Source: Ipomoea triloba
Lineage: Eukaryota; Streptophyta; Magnoliopsida; Solanales; Convolvulaceae
Length of the DNA: 64,000 nt
NCBI RefSeq assembly: GCF_003576645.1
Contig: NC_044919.1
Coordinates: 26,559,655 to 26,623,654 of the forward strand
Reading direction: 5' to 3'
The position numbers and the translations under genes are program-made. The notes beneath the pieces are model-generated. The model saw only the letters and a list, made by a program, of their open reading frames with translations, had not been told where the DNA came from and searched no databases. Positions 23,446 through 33,133 of the stretch are shown one piece after another. Numbering within the stretch: the first letter of the stretch is position 1; each line of letters begins with the position of its first letter.

Positions 23446-23680
23446 CCTATTTTATGTATCGTGTTCGATTAACGAGGTTTGACTGAAGTTATTTAAAATT
23501 TAATTTTTAAAAATATTATGTTTAGAAATAGTATGTACATTTTATATATTTAAAAACTACATTAAAAAAAGTATTAAACACAAAAATTGAATTCATAAAT
23601 TATAAGAAAATGCTTATAAACATAATCAAAGAATAAAGAGTTGATTTGACTAATGAATAATAAGTAAGACAAACAAATTG
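23446..23680 (+). mobile_element. Degenerate MITE of the CTCCGTCCCATTTTATGTGTC family
   Basis: Starts near TCCTATTTTATGTATC and ends near AAGACAAACAAATTGAACA. The interior (GACTGAAGTTATTT, then TATTAAACACAAAAA) matches the better-preserved copy at 61221-61497. Stowaway-like. Confidence 0.6.
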
Positions 23681-24036
23681 AACAAAAGAAGCAATAATGT
23701 ATTTAGGGTGGTAGATTAGGGTGGCTCCTTGCCCTCTAATCATGCCAAAGATGTTCTAAACAATGATATTTAGGGTGGCCAATTGCCCCTTAATAAAGCC
23801 AAGGTCATTAATGAAGAAGAAGCCAATGCTATTAATGAAGAAGAAGTCAAGAACTAGGTTGCTGGCCAGCAACCTCGAAGTACTACATCGACTTTAAACA
23901 GTGTTAACATACATTGCTATAAATTCACCATCCGTCTTTCCCGGCCTTACAGTTACAATTCTATTGCTCACACTCACTTCTGAACACTCCCCATTCTAGA
24001 CTTACTACTCACTTACTCCATTCGCACTTTTTCAAA
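23681..24036 (+). promoter_or_regulatory. Upstream region of the RWP-RK gene with a candidate TATA box
   Basis: CTATAAAT at 23918-23925 lies 112 bp before the ATG, a plausible core promoter. A CT-rich leader-like stretch follows (CTCACACTCACTTC). Upstream are two imperfect repeats around ATTTAGGGTGG. Confidence 0.45.
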
Positions 24037-24973
24037 ATGCCAAACACTACTCACTCCTCATCTCCTGATAACTCTTCATTCTGGGATGAGATTCACCTAT
24101 CACCGTTAAGGGATAGTGCACAGAGTACAGATATTACTGCTGTCGAAACTTTTGAGAATAATGTTCCACCAGAACCGAATGAGATAATTGGTAAGAGTTT
24201 GACAATTTTCAAGAATTCAAATCTTATTCTGTAAGTGTGATGTTAACTTGTAACCTTTTAACGCAGGTAATACGGTTACAGATGTTGTGGTTGCAGATCA
24301 GGGTACTGATGTAGTGGTGGTGGAAGATAATACCACTGCATCGGTGGATGTAGCAAATATAAATGCTAATGTATTTATTGGGAGAAATAGAACTAGAAGA
24401 ACATTTTGTGATACTACCACATTAACTTTTGAAATGTTTTCTAAATATTTTTATTTGACCGCTGATCAAGCTGCAGAAGAATTGCAGGTCGGGCGAGCAA
24501 CTTTTAAGAAAAAATGTAGGGAAGTAGGGATTTCCTACTGGCCTTATCGGAAACTTGTGAGTTTGGACAGGCTATTAGCAAATGTCCAGGTAATTTCTAC
24601 TTCTCTTTCAGCTTTGATATTATTGAAGGAGGTTTAACAATTTGTGGTGTAGGAATTCGGTGAAATCAAAGATCCAGCTGAACTTCAAAGGGTAATGAAG
24701 GAGCTAGAAGACGAGAAGAAAGCAATTCTACAGAATCCAAACATAGAGTTGGCTGAGGCAACAACAAGACTCAGAGACAAATGTGACAGGAATAGTTCCA
24801 AAAAGAGAAGGTATATAGATCCGACAACTTTTCCTTCCACTATTCCTGAGAGTTCATCATCACAAGCTCCTATATTTCTTGATATTCCTGAATTAGCACC
24901 GGAGGACATACAGGAAGTACTTGCATTGCTAGATGAGGACATTCCTCCTCCAAAAGATACTACTGACAATTAA
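24037..24973 (+). CDS. RWP-RK domain transcription factor (RKD-like), inside the Helitron
   Basis: Three exons, 24037-24190, 24267-24589 and 24653-24973, join in phase at GT-AG junctions into 265 aa without stops. The RWP-RK DNA-binding domain spans about residues 115-160. It includes LTADQAAEELQVGRATFKKK, a Cys, and the signature region ISYWPYRKLVSLDRL, where Tyr replaces the first Arg of RWP while Trp, Pro, Arg and Lys remain. Exon 3 starts with a charged, helix-prone stretch (ELQRVMKELEDEKKAI) and ends acidic and Pro-rich (EDIPPPKD), compatible with dimerisation and activation. The family binds DNA; RKD members act in egg and embryo programmes. The gene lies between the RPA-like gene and the Helitron 3' end and is flanked by direct repeats, so it looks like cargo. 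Expression is unknown. Confidence 0.8.
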
Positions 24974-25000
24974 AATTTAATAATACGCATCTCTATCGAT

Positions 25001-25509
25001 GATCACCTCACATCTATCCATTTTAAACTTTAGCTATAATGCTCAAATATGTATGATATTTTGCCACTTTTGACTTGGGGTGGGCACTTCGATTCGGTTT
25101 TACCAAATCGAACCGTACCGAAGTATGAGGGGATGATGGATGAACAAGATATTACTTTACAATTTGGATTGTTATGTTAATTTTGTGTTTGAATTGTTTT
25201 GTTTTTATGTAATATTTATATTTTAGACTTTAGATTATGCGAATATGTATTGTTTGACAGTGTGTTATTTGAAAAATTAGTAAATGTTGAAAATTGAACA
25301 TCCTAAACCGAACCAAATCCCGAACCAAAATAATTCTGAATCGAAACCGAACCGTTTCATACCGAACCCAAACCAAACCGAACTTTATTGTAAAACCGAA
25401 TGGTATCATTTTTTGTAATACCGAAATACCGAAGTGCCCACCCCTACTTTTGACCGCATCAAATGTTCTATCCTTAATTTGATGCTTTTAAATTCTTATT
25501 TAAAGTCTT
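25001..25509 (+). repeat. Right copy of the direct repeat, split by a MITE
   Basis: 25001-25074 and 25447-25509 together match 22944-23073 (CATCTATCCATTTTAAACTT, ATATGTATGATATTTT, CTTAATTTGATGCTT, ATTTAAAGTC). The 25075-25446 MITE interrupts the repeat. Confidence 0.8.
25075..25446. mobile_element. hAT-like MITE with 8-bp target duplication
   Basis: Ends are inverted: GGGGTGGGCACTTCG on the left and CGAAGTGCCCACCCC on the right. It is flanked by CTTTTGAC at 25067-25074 and 25447-25454. The subterminal regions repeat TTCGGTTT and AAACCGAA. The 8-bp duplication is typical of hAT. It lies inside the right copy of the 3'-UTR-like repeat, so it inserted after that duplication. Confidence 0.85.
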
Positions 25510-25620
25510 ATTTGTGGTTTAGTGGCATCGGATTGCACCTCCATGTAGAAGGGGTAGGTTCGAGCTTTAGTAGAGGTGATGCTGTACACTAAATAGCTTC
25601 AGCAGGTTGAAAAAATAGTT
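25507..25620 (+). mobile_element. tRNA-derived SINE fragment
   Basis: Box A-like TGGTTTAGTGGC (25515-25526) and box B-like GGTTCGAGCTT (25557-25567) have tRNA-type spacing. The interior resembles the minus-strand SINE at 56421-56520 (GTGGCATC, AGAGG, TGATG). No target duplication was found. Confidence 0.6.
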
Positions 25621-25680
25621 ATGAACATATATTACATTATAACAGAGTCAGTAGTACTAAAACAATTTAAATTTAATTGG

Positions 25681-25725
25681 TCATTGGGCATGTCGTTTCG
25701 CGCAAAGCGCGTGCCCGATGACTAG
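25681..25725 (+). mobile_element. Helitron 3' terminus
   Basis: TCATTGGGCA pairs with TGCCCGATGA around an inner GCGCAAAGCGC hairpin, followed by ACTAG and a host T. A GC-rich palindrome a few bases before CTAG is the standard Helitron terminator. Confidence 0.88.
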
Positions 25726-25891
25726 TTAGAAAAATAAATAAGACATAAAATTAAGAAGTTAAGATAAAATAGCATTATTATTCATCACGAAATACCATAT
25801 AATCCAACATACTTATACAAAGTAGAGGTAACAAATAAGTGTTTGACAACACTTTTACTTTATTCACACACACGCACGCACAAACACACAC

Positions 25892-25949
<58 letters not shown>
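25726..25949. repeat. Spacer with (CA)n and (TA)n microsatellite
   Basis: A CACACGCACGCACAAACACA tract runs into a (TA)n tract of about 55 bp (25891-25945), directly downstream of the pseudogene stop. Confidence 0.85.
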
Positions 25950-27953
25950 TTAGTAAAGATGGGTAGGAAGCCTAGGTTCGATGATGAATGACAGTGGGGA
26001 TTTTGGATGAATGGTCAAGCCATAAATCTCTTCCAACGATATATCCTCTGGCCTCATGTCTCCAGCTAATTTCCAATTAAATCCATGTAATAAGTTCGCT
26101 AATGTTGTCACAAGTCTTTCTCTTCTACCCATCTCTCCCTCCCAATCACTCTGTCTAATTCCTCCTTTGCCTTTTCGATGATCCATGGTTTTCTAAACAA
26201 TTCTTGGAATACCCATTCCAGTGATGTTGCTGTTGTATCTGTGCTACCCGCCAACATATCCTAGTACAGTCAAGAAAATCACAATTAGAAACTTATGTGA
26301 GACTTTCATATATGTTAGTTGATTATTAGAATCATATATTAATTTTTATTTTTCAGCCAAAAAAATTAATAATATTAATAATCACAAGAAGGGTTAGTTT
26401 ATCCCCTATTTTTTGTGTTTCAAACTTGAGATTCTCAGATCATCACCATCAATCATTACCCAAAGTTGTATTACGATGTAGTCATTACCTGAAGGTGTAT
26501 GTGCATGTGATAATCCTACCTTGTGAGTTGTGACCTTAAAAAATATATATCAAAGGTGGTAACGTAACTTAGGTTGTCCATACCAAAAAATTCAAATTAC
26601 TGTAACTTGTGTTATCATGTTAACCGCCTAGCCAACTTAGGTGGAGTATAAATGTTGCCCACGTGATCTGTATTTGTGATATACGAATGCTATATATATA
26701 TATAATTTCAGGTGCGGTCGTGCTCTCCCGTGCGGCCGTGCGGTTACATACCACTCAATGTTACAAAATACACCACTCAATGTTAAGAAACACACCACAA
26801 TGTTAAGAAACACACCACAGTGCATATTTGTGTGGTGTTTCTTAACATTGAGTGGTGTATTTCGTAACATTGAGTGGTGTGAACCGCATGGCCGCACGGG
26901 AGAGCACGGCCACATTGACTCTATATATATATAAATCTAACACAATCAACAACCATAATTTGTCCTCACATCCACACCTAAAGAATTGTTCTCACTAGGA
27001 AATTGAAACAAATTAATGAAAACCTCGTACATGTATCAACCCCCTGAGGCGATCGCGAGTGAGTGCTTCCTCGGCATCAAGAGTTGGATCATCAGCAATC
27101 TGCAAAAAGACATCCATAATGTCCTTTGGGACAAAGTTCTTGTCAGCAGCTTTCATGATGGCCCTGTGGTCTTCAATCACATAGTCTAAGAACTTGGAAT
27201 ACTCGTCTCTGAAAGCTTTCATCTTCTTCACATATCCCTGCAAGTCAAAGCAGCTCAACCAAGGAATCCAATCTCCAAGGTTGATCACACCACCAAGCAG
27301 GAACCAATCATCAAGAAATTCTTGCAATTTCTTAAACGATATCGAATGACCATCCGCTTTTCTCAATTCGCTCTCGTTGCTATAGTACTTGTGACCCGTA
27401 ACAATCCTAGTGATAGTAGACAGGGTGAACCTCACTAAATGGTCTCTTAGCAACACCGGCTTCTTAGAAACGGCAGCACTGTAAAGGCCGGAACACGAAC
27501 GTGCTCGAACGAGTCAAGCTTTTTCAGGCTGAAAACCTCAGAAAGGAGAATCTTGCGGGCATGGCGCCAGAACGGTCCATGCGGCGCAAAAACCATATCG
27601 GACCGGTTAAAGGTGTACTCGGCAGCAGCAGTGGGGGGACGAGAGGCGAAAACCGCATCGTGGGTTTTCAAGAAAAGCTTAGCCGTTTCGGGAGATGAGG
27701 CAACTAAAACCGGCTTGGACCCAAATTTCAAGAGCATTAAGTCTCCATATTTTTGGGACAGTGAGTGTAAAGATTTGTGTGGGGTGGAGCCTAGAAGGTT
27801 CAAATTGCCAATAATCGGCCACGGCCGTGGACCTGGCGGAGTTTTTGGTTTTCCACGTTCGTGGGTAGTAGTTACTTTGAAGAGAAATGCTATGGCGATG
27901 AGAAGCCATGGCAGGACGTGAAACACCCAAGAAAATAATGTTTCCATCATCAA
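25950..27953 (-). pseudogene. CYP92-like cytochrome P450 pseudogene
   Basis: Co-linear with the two intact P450s at 39083 and 56655. Exon 1 is 27031-27953 and exon 2 is 25950-26260, with a 770-bp intron between. Exon 1 keeps the membrane anchor, the proline hinge KTPPGPRPWPIIGN and WRHARK. After HVRV, at about 27490, a short deletion shifts the frame before LYSAAVSKKPVLLRDH. Exon 2 begins like DMLAGSTDT but has lost 313 bp between RWVEEKDL and TTLANLLHGF. That removes ExxR, PERF and the heme-binding FGSGRRRCPG, so no functional P450 is possible. The intron holds a foldback MITE. A TATA box is retained at 28011-28020. Confidence 0.93.
26702..26925. mobile_element. Foldback MITE (copy 1), within the pseudogene intron
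   Basis: Long inverted arms: TTCAGGTGCGG and TGCTCTCCCGTGCGGCCGTG on the left pair with the GC-rich right end. CACCACTCAATGTTA also pairs with TAACATTGAGTGGTG. Both sides are short (TA)n tracts. A second copy lies at 33481-33725. Confidence 0.85.
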
Positions 27954-28010
27954 TGTGTACTATCGATCAGATATTAGTTTAGCTGTGACTACTGCCAAGG
28001 AGGGTCCGTG

Positions 28011-28020
28011 TATTTATACA
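28011..28020 (-). promoter_or_regulatory. TATA box of the P450 pseudogene
   Basis: Minus strand TGTATAAATA, 58 bp before the ATG, in the same relative place as in the two intact P450 copies. Confidence 0.65.
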
Positions 28021-28405
28021 CAACAAAACATCTTATCTTAAAACAAATATAATGTAACATGTTTTTCACCCTTGTGAACTTCACTATTTTTTTCGGTGTT
28101 TAAAAAAGTAACAAATAAAATCTCTTAGCCGCCCCGGTTCTATCGCGCGTGATCTTTTTTTAAGATTAATTACTCACTGTCCAATTTGATGCAAAATACA
28201 TATACGATATTATACTACTACAACTGTACTGTTTTATATTATTTGATATAGGATTTGAATAAAATAGGAATTTAATTGCTAGCAGGATAAAATTAAAGGT
28301 CAATTAGAGTTATCCATTTAAGAAGATCTAATGACTTTAAAGAAAGGAGAAAAGGAAAAATGGAGTGACATTTTTATAAATAATTCAAACTTTCACCCAA
28401 GCAAT
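28021..28405. other. Intergenic, no gene seen
   Basis: AT-rich sequence upstream of the P450 pseudogene and before the CACTA element. Confidence 0.5.
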
Positions 28406-28489
28406 AATAACTACTACAAATAAGACTTTTAACGTTGATTTATTGACACTTTTAATATCGATTTTTTTTTCGAAGTCGTTCTTCTAGAC

Positions 28490-28759
28490 GAAATATATTA
28501 AAGAAACGACGTCGGGTATTGAACCGACATCATATAGTAGATACGACGTCGGTTCTTAACTAAGAACCGATGTCGTATTTTATTTTAAATAAAATATCCT
28601 ACGACGTCGGTTTTAGCTAAGAACCGACGTCATATATATATATTTTTTTAAAAATTAAAATACCCTACAACCTCGGTTCTTAGCTAAAAGTCGACGTCAT
28701 ATATGCTTTTAAAAAAAATTAAAATAACCTACGTCAGTTCTTAGTTAAGAACCAACGTC

Positions 28760-28780
<21 letters not shown>
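28490..28780. repeat. CACTA left subterminal repeats
   Basis: Palindromic units such as GACGTCGGTTCTTA and TAAGAACCGACGTC occur several times, spaced by T-rich DNA. They are the likely transposase-binding sites. A (TG)n(TA)n tract follows at 28758-28792. Confidence 0.85.
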
Positions 28781-28791
<11 letters not shown>

Positions 28792-29118
28792 TATTAAAAT
28801 TATTTTACAATTTCCAACCAATTCAAAACCTGTGCAGTTTTACAATTAAATTTACACTTCACATCAACTTTCATAACATGTGCAGCAATTTTACATTCAA
28901 AATGAACTAATAAACATCAAGCTAATAACCATCAAACTAATAAATATCAATTCATCAAACTTATAAACATCAAGCTAATAACCATCAAACTAGTAACACA
29001 ATTCATCAAACTAATAAACATCAATATAATAAACATAAACTAATTTAAAACTAATAAATAACACAATTTATTATCAAACTAATAAACATCAATGTAATAA
29101 ACATAAACTAATTTGAAA

Positions 29119-29418
29119 CTAATAAGGAAGCATTTTAGTAACCCATTCATCAATAAAGAACTTAGACCATGTGTCTCTAATTTCATCAATCTCTTGTTGA
29201 GTGTAGGACAATCTTCCTTGTTTCTCCAAAGCCTACAAAGTTTAAAAGTGATAAATAATAAATAAGCTAGTATTTTTAAAAATTAAAAAGACAAAGATAT
29301 TTTATTAATTTACTTAGCTTGCCTTATCCATTCCTTTGCATAGGTTGTTGGAAACAATTTCGAACATGAATTTCATTACAAAATAGCCACATTCGGTATT
29401 ACCTCTTTGTTTAGCACA
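29119..29418 (-). pseudogene. Ulp1-like cysteine protease C-terminal exons of CACTA
   Basis: Two exon-like pieces (29323-29418 and 29119-29232) translate to CAKQRGNTECGYFVMKFM and LSYTQQEIDEIRDTWSKF. The GNTECGYFVM motif holds the catalytic Cys of C48 (Ulp1) proteases, and the second piece is the usual helical tail. CACTA elements often encode such a domain next to the transposase. The front of the domain with the catalytic His and Asp is missing. The first intron would use a GC donor, which is uncertain. Confidence 0.7.
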
Positions 29419-29477
29419 CTACATTTGAATTACAATAAAGTTAATAAGTTTTATTAATAAAAAATAATAAGTTTGTT

Positions 29478-29801
29478 TTACAAAGTGTATGATGAAGTAC
29501 TTACCAAACATGTAATCCATTTTGGTGAATGACTTTGTTTCTTTCTACTCAAAATGCTTGTTGCGGTGAGACACCTATTAATACAAGACATAAAATATAT
29601 TGGATTAATTCCTTTACAAATTAGATCATCAAATATGTCATCTTCACGTAGCCTTTTTTGATTACAACACTTCTTACAAGGACACAGGAACCTCTCATTA
29701 CTATTTGGAAGGTTATTCTTTACAAAGTCTATAATTTTTCTAACTCCGTCTTCGTATTCCTTACTAATTCGTGAACCATTCATCCAACTTTTATCCATCA
29801 C
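29478..29801 (-). pseudogene. CACTA transposase-associated domain fragment
   Basis: The frame opens MMDKSWMNGSRISKEYEDGV and continues to FLCPCKKCCNQKRL, with the paired Cys of the transposase-associated domain at the N-terminus of CACTA (TNPD-type) transposases. After GINPIY the match stops and the frame ends with unrelated residues, so the catalytic transposase is deleted. It lies immediately upstream of the protease tail on the same strand, so most of the transposase has been lost between them. Confidence 0.85.
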
Positions 29802-30331
29802 ATAGGTGTGGCCAATTAAACGTAAGTTAACACTAATTCAACAATTCTATAATAATAACAAACAAAAAAATTTTAACATAGACAAGAGTGTGACTAATCA
29901 TCAGATGCATAATAAAAAGCCGAAAAATATATTAGCATACACAAAATTCGAAATAAACTTAAACATAAAAATCAAATTAATTAGCATCAAAATTCGAATT
30001 AATTTAATTAGCATAAATTTCAACATAAAATTCAAATTAGTTAGCATTAAAATTCGAATTTCAACATATAATTCCTAAATTTCAACATATATTAGCATTA
30101 ATTTATAACAATCCAACTAAAAATATATATCCTAAAATTCGTTCGAGTCTCCTGGTGGAATTAGTTTAGCAGACAGTGTGATTTCATACGGAACGAACTC
30201 TAGATAATCGCGGTGAGAGTAGTATATACACATATATATGCCATAATCTCATCTCATCATCAACACACCTGGAAACTCCATCGCTTAATTTCCAATTATT
30301 TCCGGTCTCCGATTGATTCTCCCACGGTGCA
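29802..30331. other. AT-rich CACTA interior and SWEET leader
   Basis: Repeats of AAAATTCGAA and TCAACATA fill 29840-30140. From about 30140 the composition changes and a leader-like sequence with TATATACACATATATATG (about 30222) precedes the SWEET ATG by roughly 100 bp. Confidence 0.4.
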
Positions 30332-31028
30332 ATGGATCAGAAATTGCTTCTAATCCGCACTATCCTGGGCATTATAGGAAACGTCACCTCCGGCGCTCTG
30401 TTCATCTCACCAGCACCAACTGTTTACAGAATCATCAAGAACAAATCAGTGGAGGGGTTCCATCCATGCGGCGCTGATGAACTGCTTCATGTGGGTGTTC
30501 TACGCCATGCCATTCGTCCATCCGCACAGCGTTCTCGTCATGACCATTAACTCTCTGGGCATTATCTTGGAGCTCTCCTATCTCGCCGTCTTTTTCTACT
30601 ACAATAACGCCAAAACCCGGGGGAAAATGGCGGGTTTGCTCGTAGTAGAACTCATAGCTCTTGCTGGGATAGTTGCCGGCACTCTCATGGGCGCGCACAC
30701 AATCGACAAGAGAACCACGATTGTGGGTTCGCTGTCTGTTGTGTTTGGCATCATTTTGTATGGGTCGCCGCTCTCCATAATGAGGACGGTGATTAAGAGC
30801 AAGAGCGCGGAGTACTTGCCGGGTTGGCTCATCGCTTCGGGGTTTAGTAATGGAATCATCTGGGCAGCCTATGCTTGCATTAGATTCGACATCTTCGTGT
30901 TCGTCAGCAATGGCGTTGGGGCCTTATTGTCTTTAGTCCAGATTATCCTCAAGATCATTTACCGCAACGCTCCAAAGCCTGCAGATACCAAGCCAACATC
31001 GCAGGTGAAGATCCAGAATGTGGTTTAA
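30332..31028 (+). pseudogene. SWEET sugar transporter, intronless and frameshifted copy
   Basis: SWEET proteins are seven-helix sugar uniporters; normal plant genes have several introns. Here the whole coding length of about 231 codons is continuous in 697 bp. The first frame reads LLIRTILGIIGNVTSG, ISPAPTVYRIIKNKSVEGFHP and then breaks near 30463. The second frame resumes at about 30467 with AALMNCFMWVFYAMPFVHPH and continues to the stop. It keeps the second MtN3 repeat (VGSLSVVFGIILYGSPLSIM, WAAYACIRFDIFVFVSNGVG). A deletion of a few bases, not a multiple of three, explains the break. The missing introns suggest a retrocopy. It lies opposite in strand to the CACTA genes. The sequence resembles clade II members, a weak assignment. 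Confidence 0.88.
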
Positions 31029-31396
31029 TTATATCTGAGGGTGCAGTTTTAGAGCGGCGCGGGGGGATTTATTAGGTCGTGTTTAGATGTTCAGTTTGAC
31101 GTTATTTCAGGGTTTTTAATTTGTAGATATCCACGTTCCACATCAGCTGTCTTCTAGTCTTTTTAGCTTAGTTAGTTCGATCTCAGTTCTAGTGAACTAG
31201 CTAGCTAGCTTCATTAGTCTTTTTCGTCAGAGATTTTTATTTTTATTCAAATATAACCAAGTGCAATTAATTTTTTATTTAAAATTCGAAATATAATCCT
31301 ACAATTTGAAATATAATCCTAAAATTCGAAATATAATATTAAAATTCGAATTTATAAACAAATAATTTAAAAATAAATTTTCTTTTTTTATTACCT
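31029..31396. other. SWEET 3' flank and AT-rich CACTA interior
   Basis: A trailer-like stretch ends near 31250. Tandem AAATTCGAAATATAATCCTA repeats then resemble those left of the SWEET copy at about 30120. No clear poly(A) tail is seen. Confidence 0.4.
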
Positions 31397-31610
31397 CACC
31401 GGTGATGGGCGATGAGGGCCCGCGGCGGTCTTCATGGTAGCGGCGAACAGCGAGGGCCAAACGAGGGCGTGCGAGGGCGAGGGCGAGGGCGTTCAATGTG
31501 GGACGGTGGTGGCGGAGATGTGTGGTAGACGGTGGTGTGTTGTGAGGTTGGAGAGGGTTTCCTAAAAAGTAGGAGAGGTTTCTAAACAAATTGGAGAGTT
31601 TTTGATGCAA
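31397..31610 (-). other. GC-rich exon-like segment in CACTA
   Basis: On the minus strand a Pro/Leu/Arg-rich frame (ALALALARPRLALAVRRYH) ends in CATCACCG followed by GTGAGG, a possible splice donor. It lies near the expected promoter end of the transposon and could be its 5' exon or a captured fragment. The sequence is partly a GAGGGC simple repeat. No domain is recognised. Confidence 0.35.
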
Positions 31611-31714
31611 TACGGTATATATTTGCAGATCCTATGGCGAACTTTTTAAAAAAAATTAAAAATGAGATCTTATAATTCATAAATAAAATTTTATTAAAAT
31701 AAAATATAAAAAAA

Positions 31715-31925
31715 AAAACTATACGACGTTGGTTAGGTCCTCCTCTAACCGATGTCTAATTTAGATACGACGTCGATTAGTTCAACTAACTGACGTTTTC
31801 TCTCTCTCTTTTTTTTTTTTTTTTTTTTTAAAATGTAGATACGACGTCGGTTAGATATTTTCTAAATGTAGATACGACGTCGGTTAGAACATCTAACCGG
31901 CGTCGTATCATTTTTTTTAAAAAAT
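31715..31925. repeat. CACTA right subterminal repeats
   Basis: Repeated ATACGACGTCGGTTAG and its inverse, ending in a GGTTAGAACATCTAACC palindrome, mirror the left subterminal block. A T-rich tract lies at 31801-31829. Confidence 0.85.
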
Positions 31926-32018
31926 TGTAAATTTAAATAATATAATTATTTAACGTCAGTTTTGTAAAAATTCGACGTTATTTAAGTGACATTGAATGTG
32001 TTTTCTGTAGTAGTGAAT

Positions 32019-32305
32019 ATTAAGTGCACTTAATGTTATCATTAGTTGCATCAATGTGAAATGTAAATTACTTTTCACTTTATAGTGTAAAATGTTACAT
32101 TATTATGTGATTTTACTTGAACCATTTATTTGCACACGCACCTAATGCTTGCACATCAAAATTTGACTTATTTACAAAATGTCAGCACATTTTTTTAAAT
32201 TGCTTCTGACTTGTTGATCTTTTCAGATTAGTTTTTAATTCTATTTTGAACAGGAGTTCTCATAGCAATGTACCCCGTGTATGTGTGTATGTGTATATAT
32301 ATATA
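32019..32305. other. No gene seen
   Basis: AT-rich DNA between the CACTA element and the hAT-like element, ending in a (TA)n tract. Confidence 0.5.
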
Positions 32306-32490
32306 TAGGGCCGTATCTGAGCATGTCTAACATGTGCGACAGCACAGGGCCCCCAATTTTTAGGGGCTCTATATTCCAAAAAAAATTATACGTATATATA
32401 GTTTACAAAAATTTAGGTGAAATGTTTGAAGATTAGACCAATTTGTGATAAGATGAAATTGAGCCCAAGTGACAATTGTTTTAAAAATCC

Positions 32491-32772
<282 letters not shown>

Positions 32773-33133
32773 AATCCAAAAACATTCCAAATTCCGTTCG
32801 GCAATTATCTTTCATAAATCATAATTTCACATCTCAATTACACAATTAGCAAATTCTCAATTCCAACCCTATAAAATACGGCAATACCGTAACGAAATTT
32901 GACAATTCGAAAATTCCCAATTCACAATTTGGTAATTTCATAGATCACATACCGCAACTCAACTGATTCTTCAATTCTTCTTGATCACACAAACTCTCAA
33001 GTCTCAAGTTCTTCAATTCTATCAGGTAATTAAAATTACGTATTTTTCTTAATTTTTGTTTATTGTTTTAAGACTTTGTTTCTTGATTAATTGTTTATTC
33101 ATAGAGTTTCTAAATGAATTCTTTTTTTCTTAG

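Larger units (their letters stand above)
7181..25725 (+). mobile_element. Large Helitron carrying Rep-helicase, RPA-like and RWP-RK genes
   Basis: The right end is clear: a palindrome followed by CTAG at 25722-25725, then a T, as expected for insertion between A and T. The left end is less certain. Candidates are the TC-starting monomers of the 7181-9012 array, of which 7181 is the outermost; the base before it is G rather than the expected A. Between lie a rolling-circle Rep plus PIF1-type helicase gene and an RPA1-like gene on the same strand, the usual coding pair of plant Helitrons. A RWP-RK gene follows as apparent cargo. Rep-helicase and RPA are both broken, so this copy could move only with help from another element. 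Nested MITEs and a SINE lie near the 3' end. Confidence 0.8.
28409..32015 (-). mobile_element. CACTA (En/Spm) transposon, internally rearranged, carrying a SWEET copy
   Basis: The right end on the minus strand begins CACTACTACAGAAAACAC. The left end begins AACTACTACAAATAAGAC, with the first C changed to A. AAT flanks both ends (28406-28408 and 32016-32018), the 3-bp duplication expected of CACTA. Both subterminal regions hold many copies of ACGACGTCGGTT in both orientations. The interior keeps a transposase-associated domain and a Ulp1-like protease tail on the minus strand, and a SWEET copy on the plus strand. At about 3.6 kb it is far shorter than autonomous CACTA elements. Confidence 0.88.
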
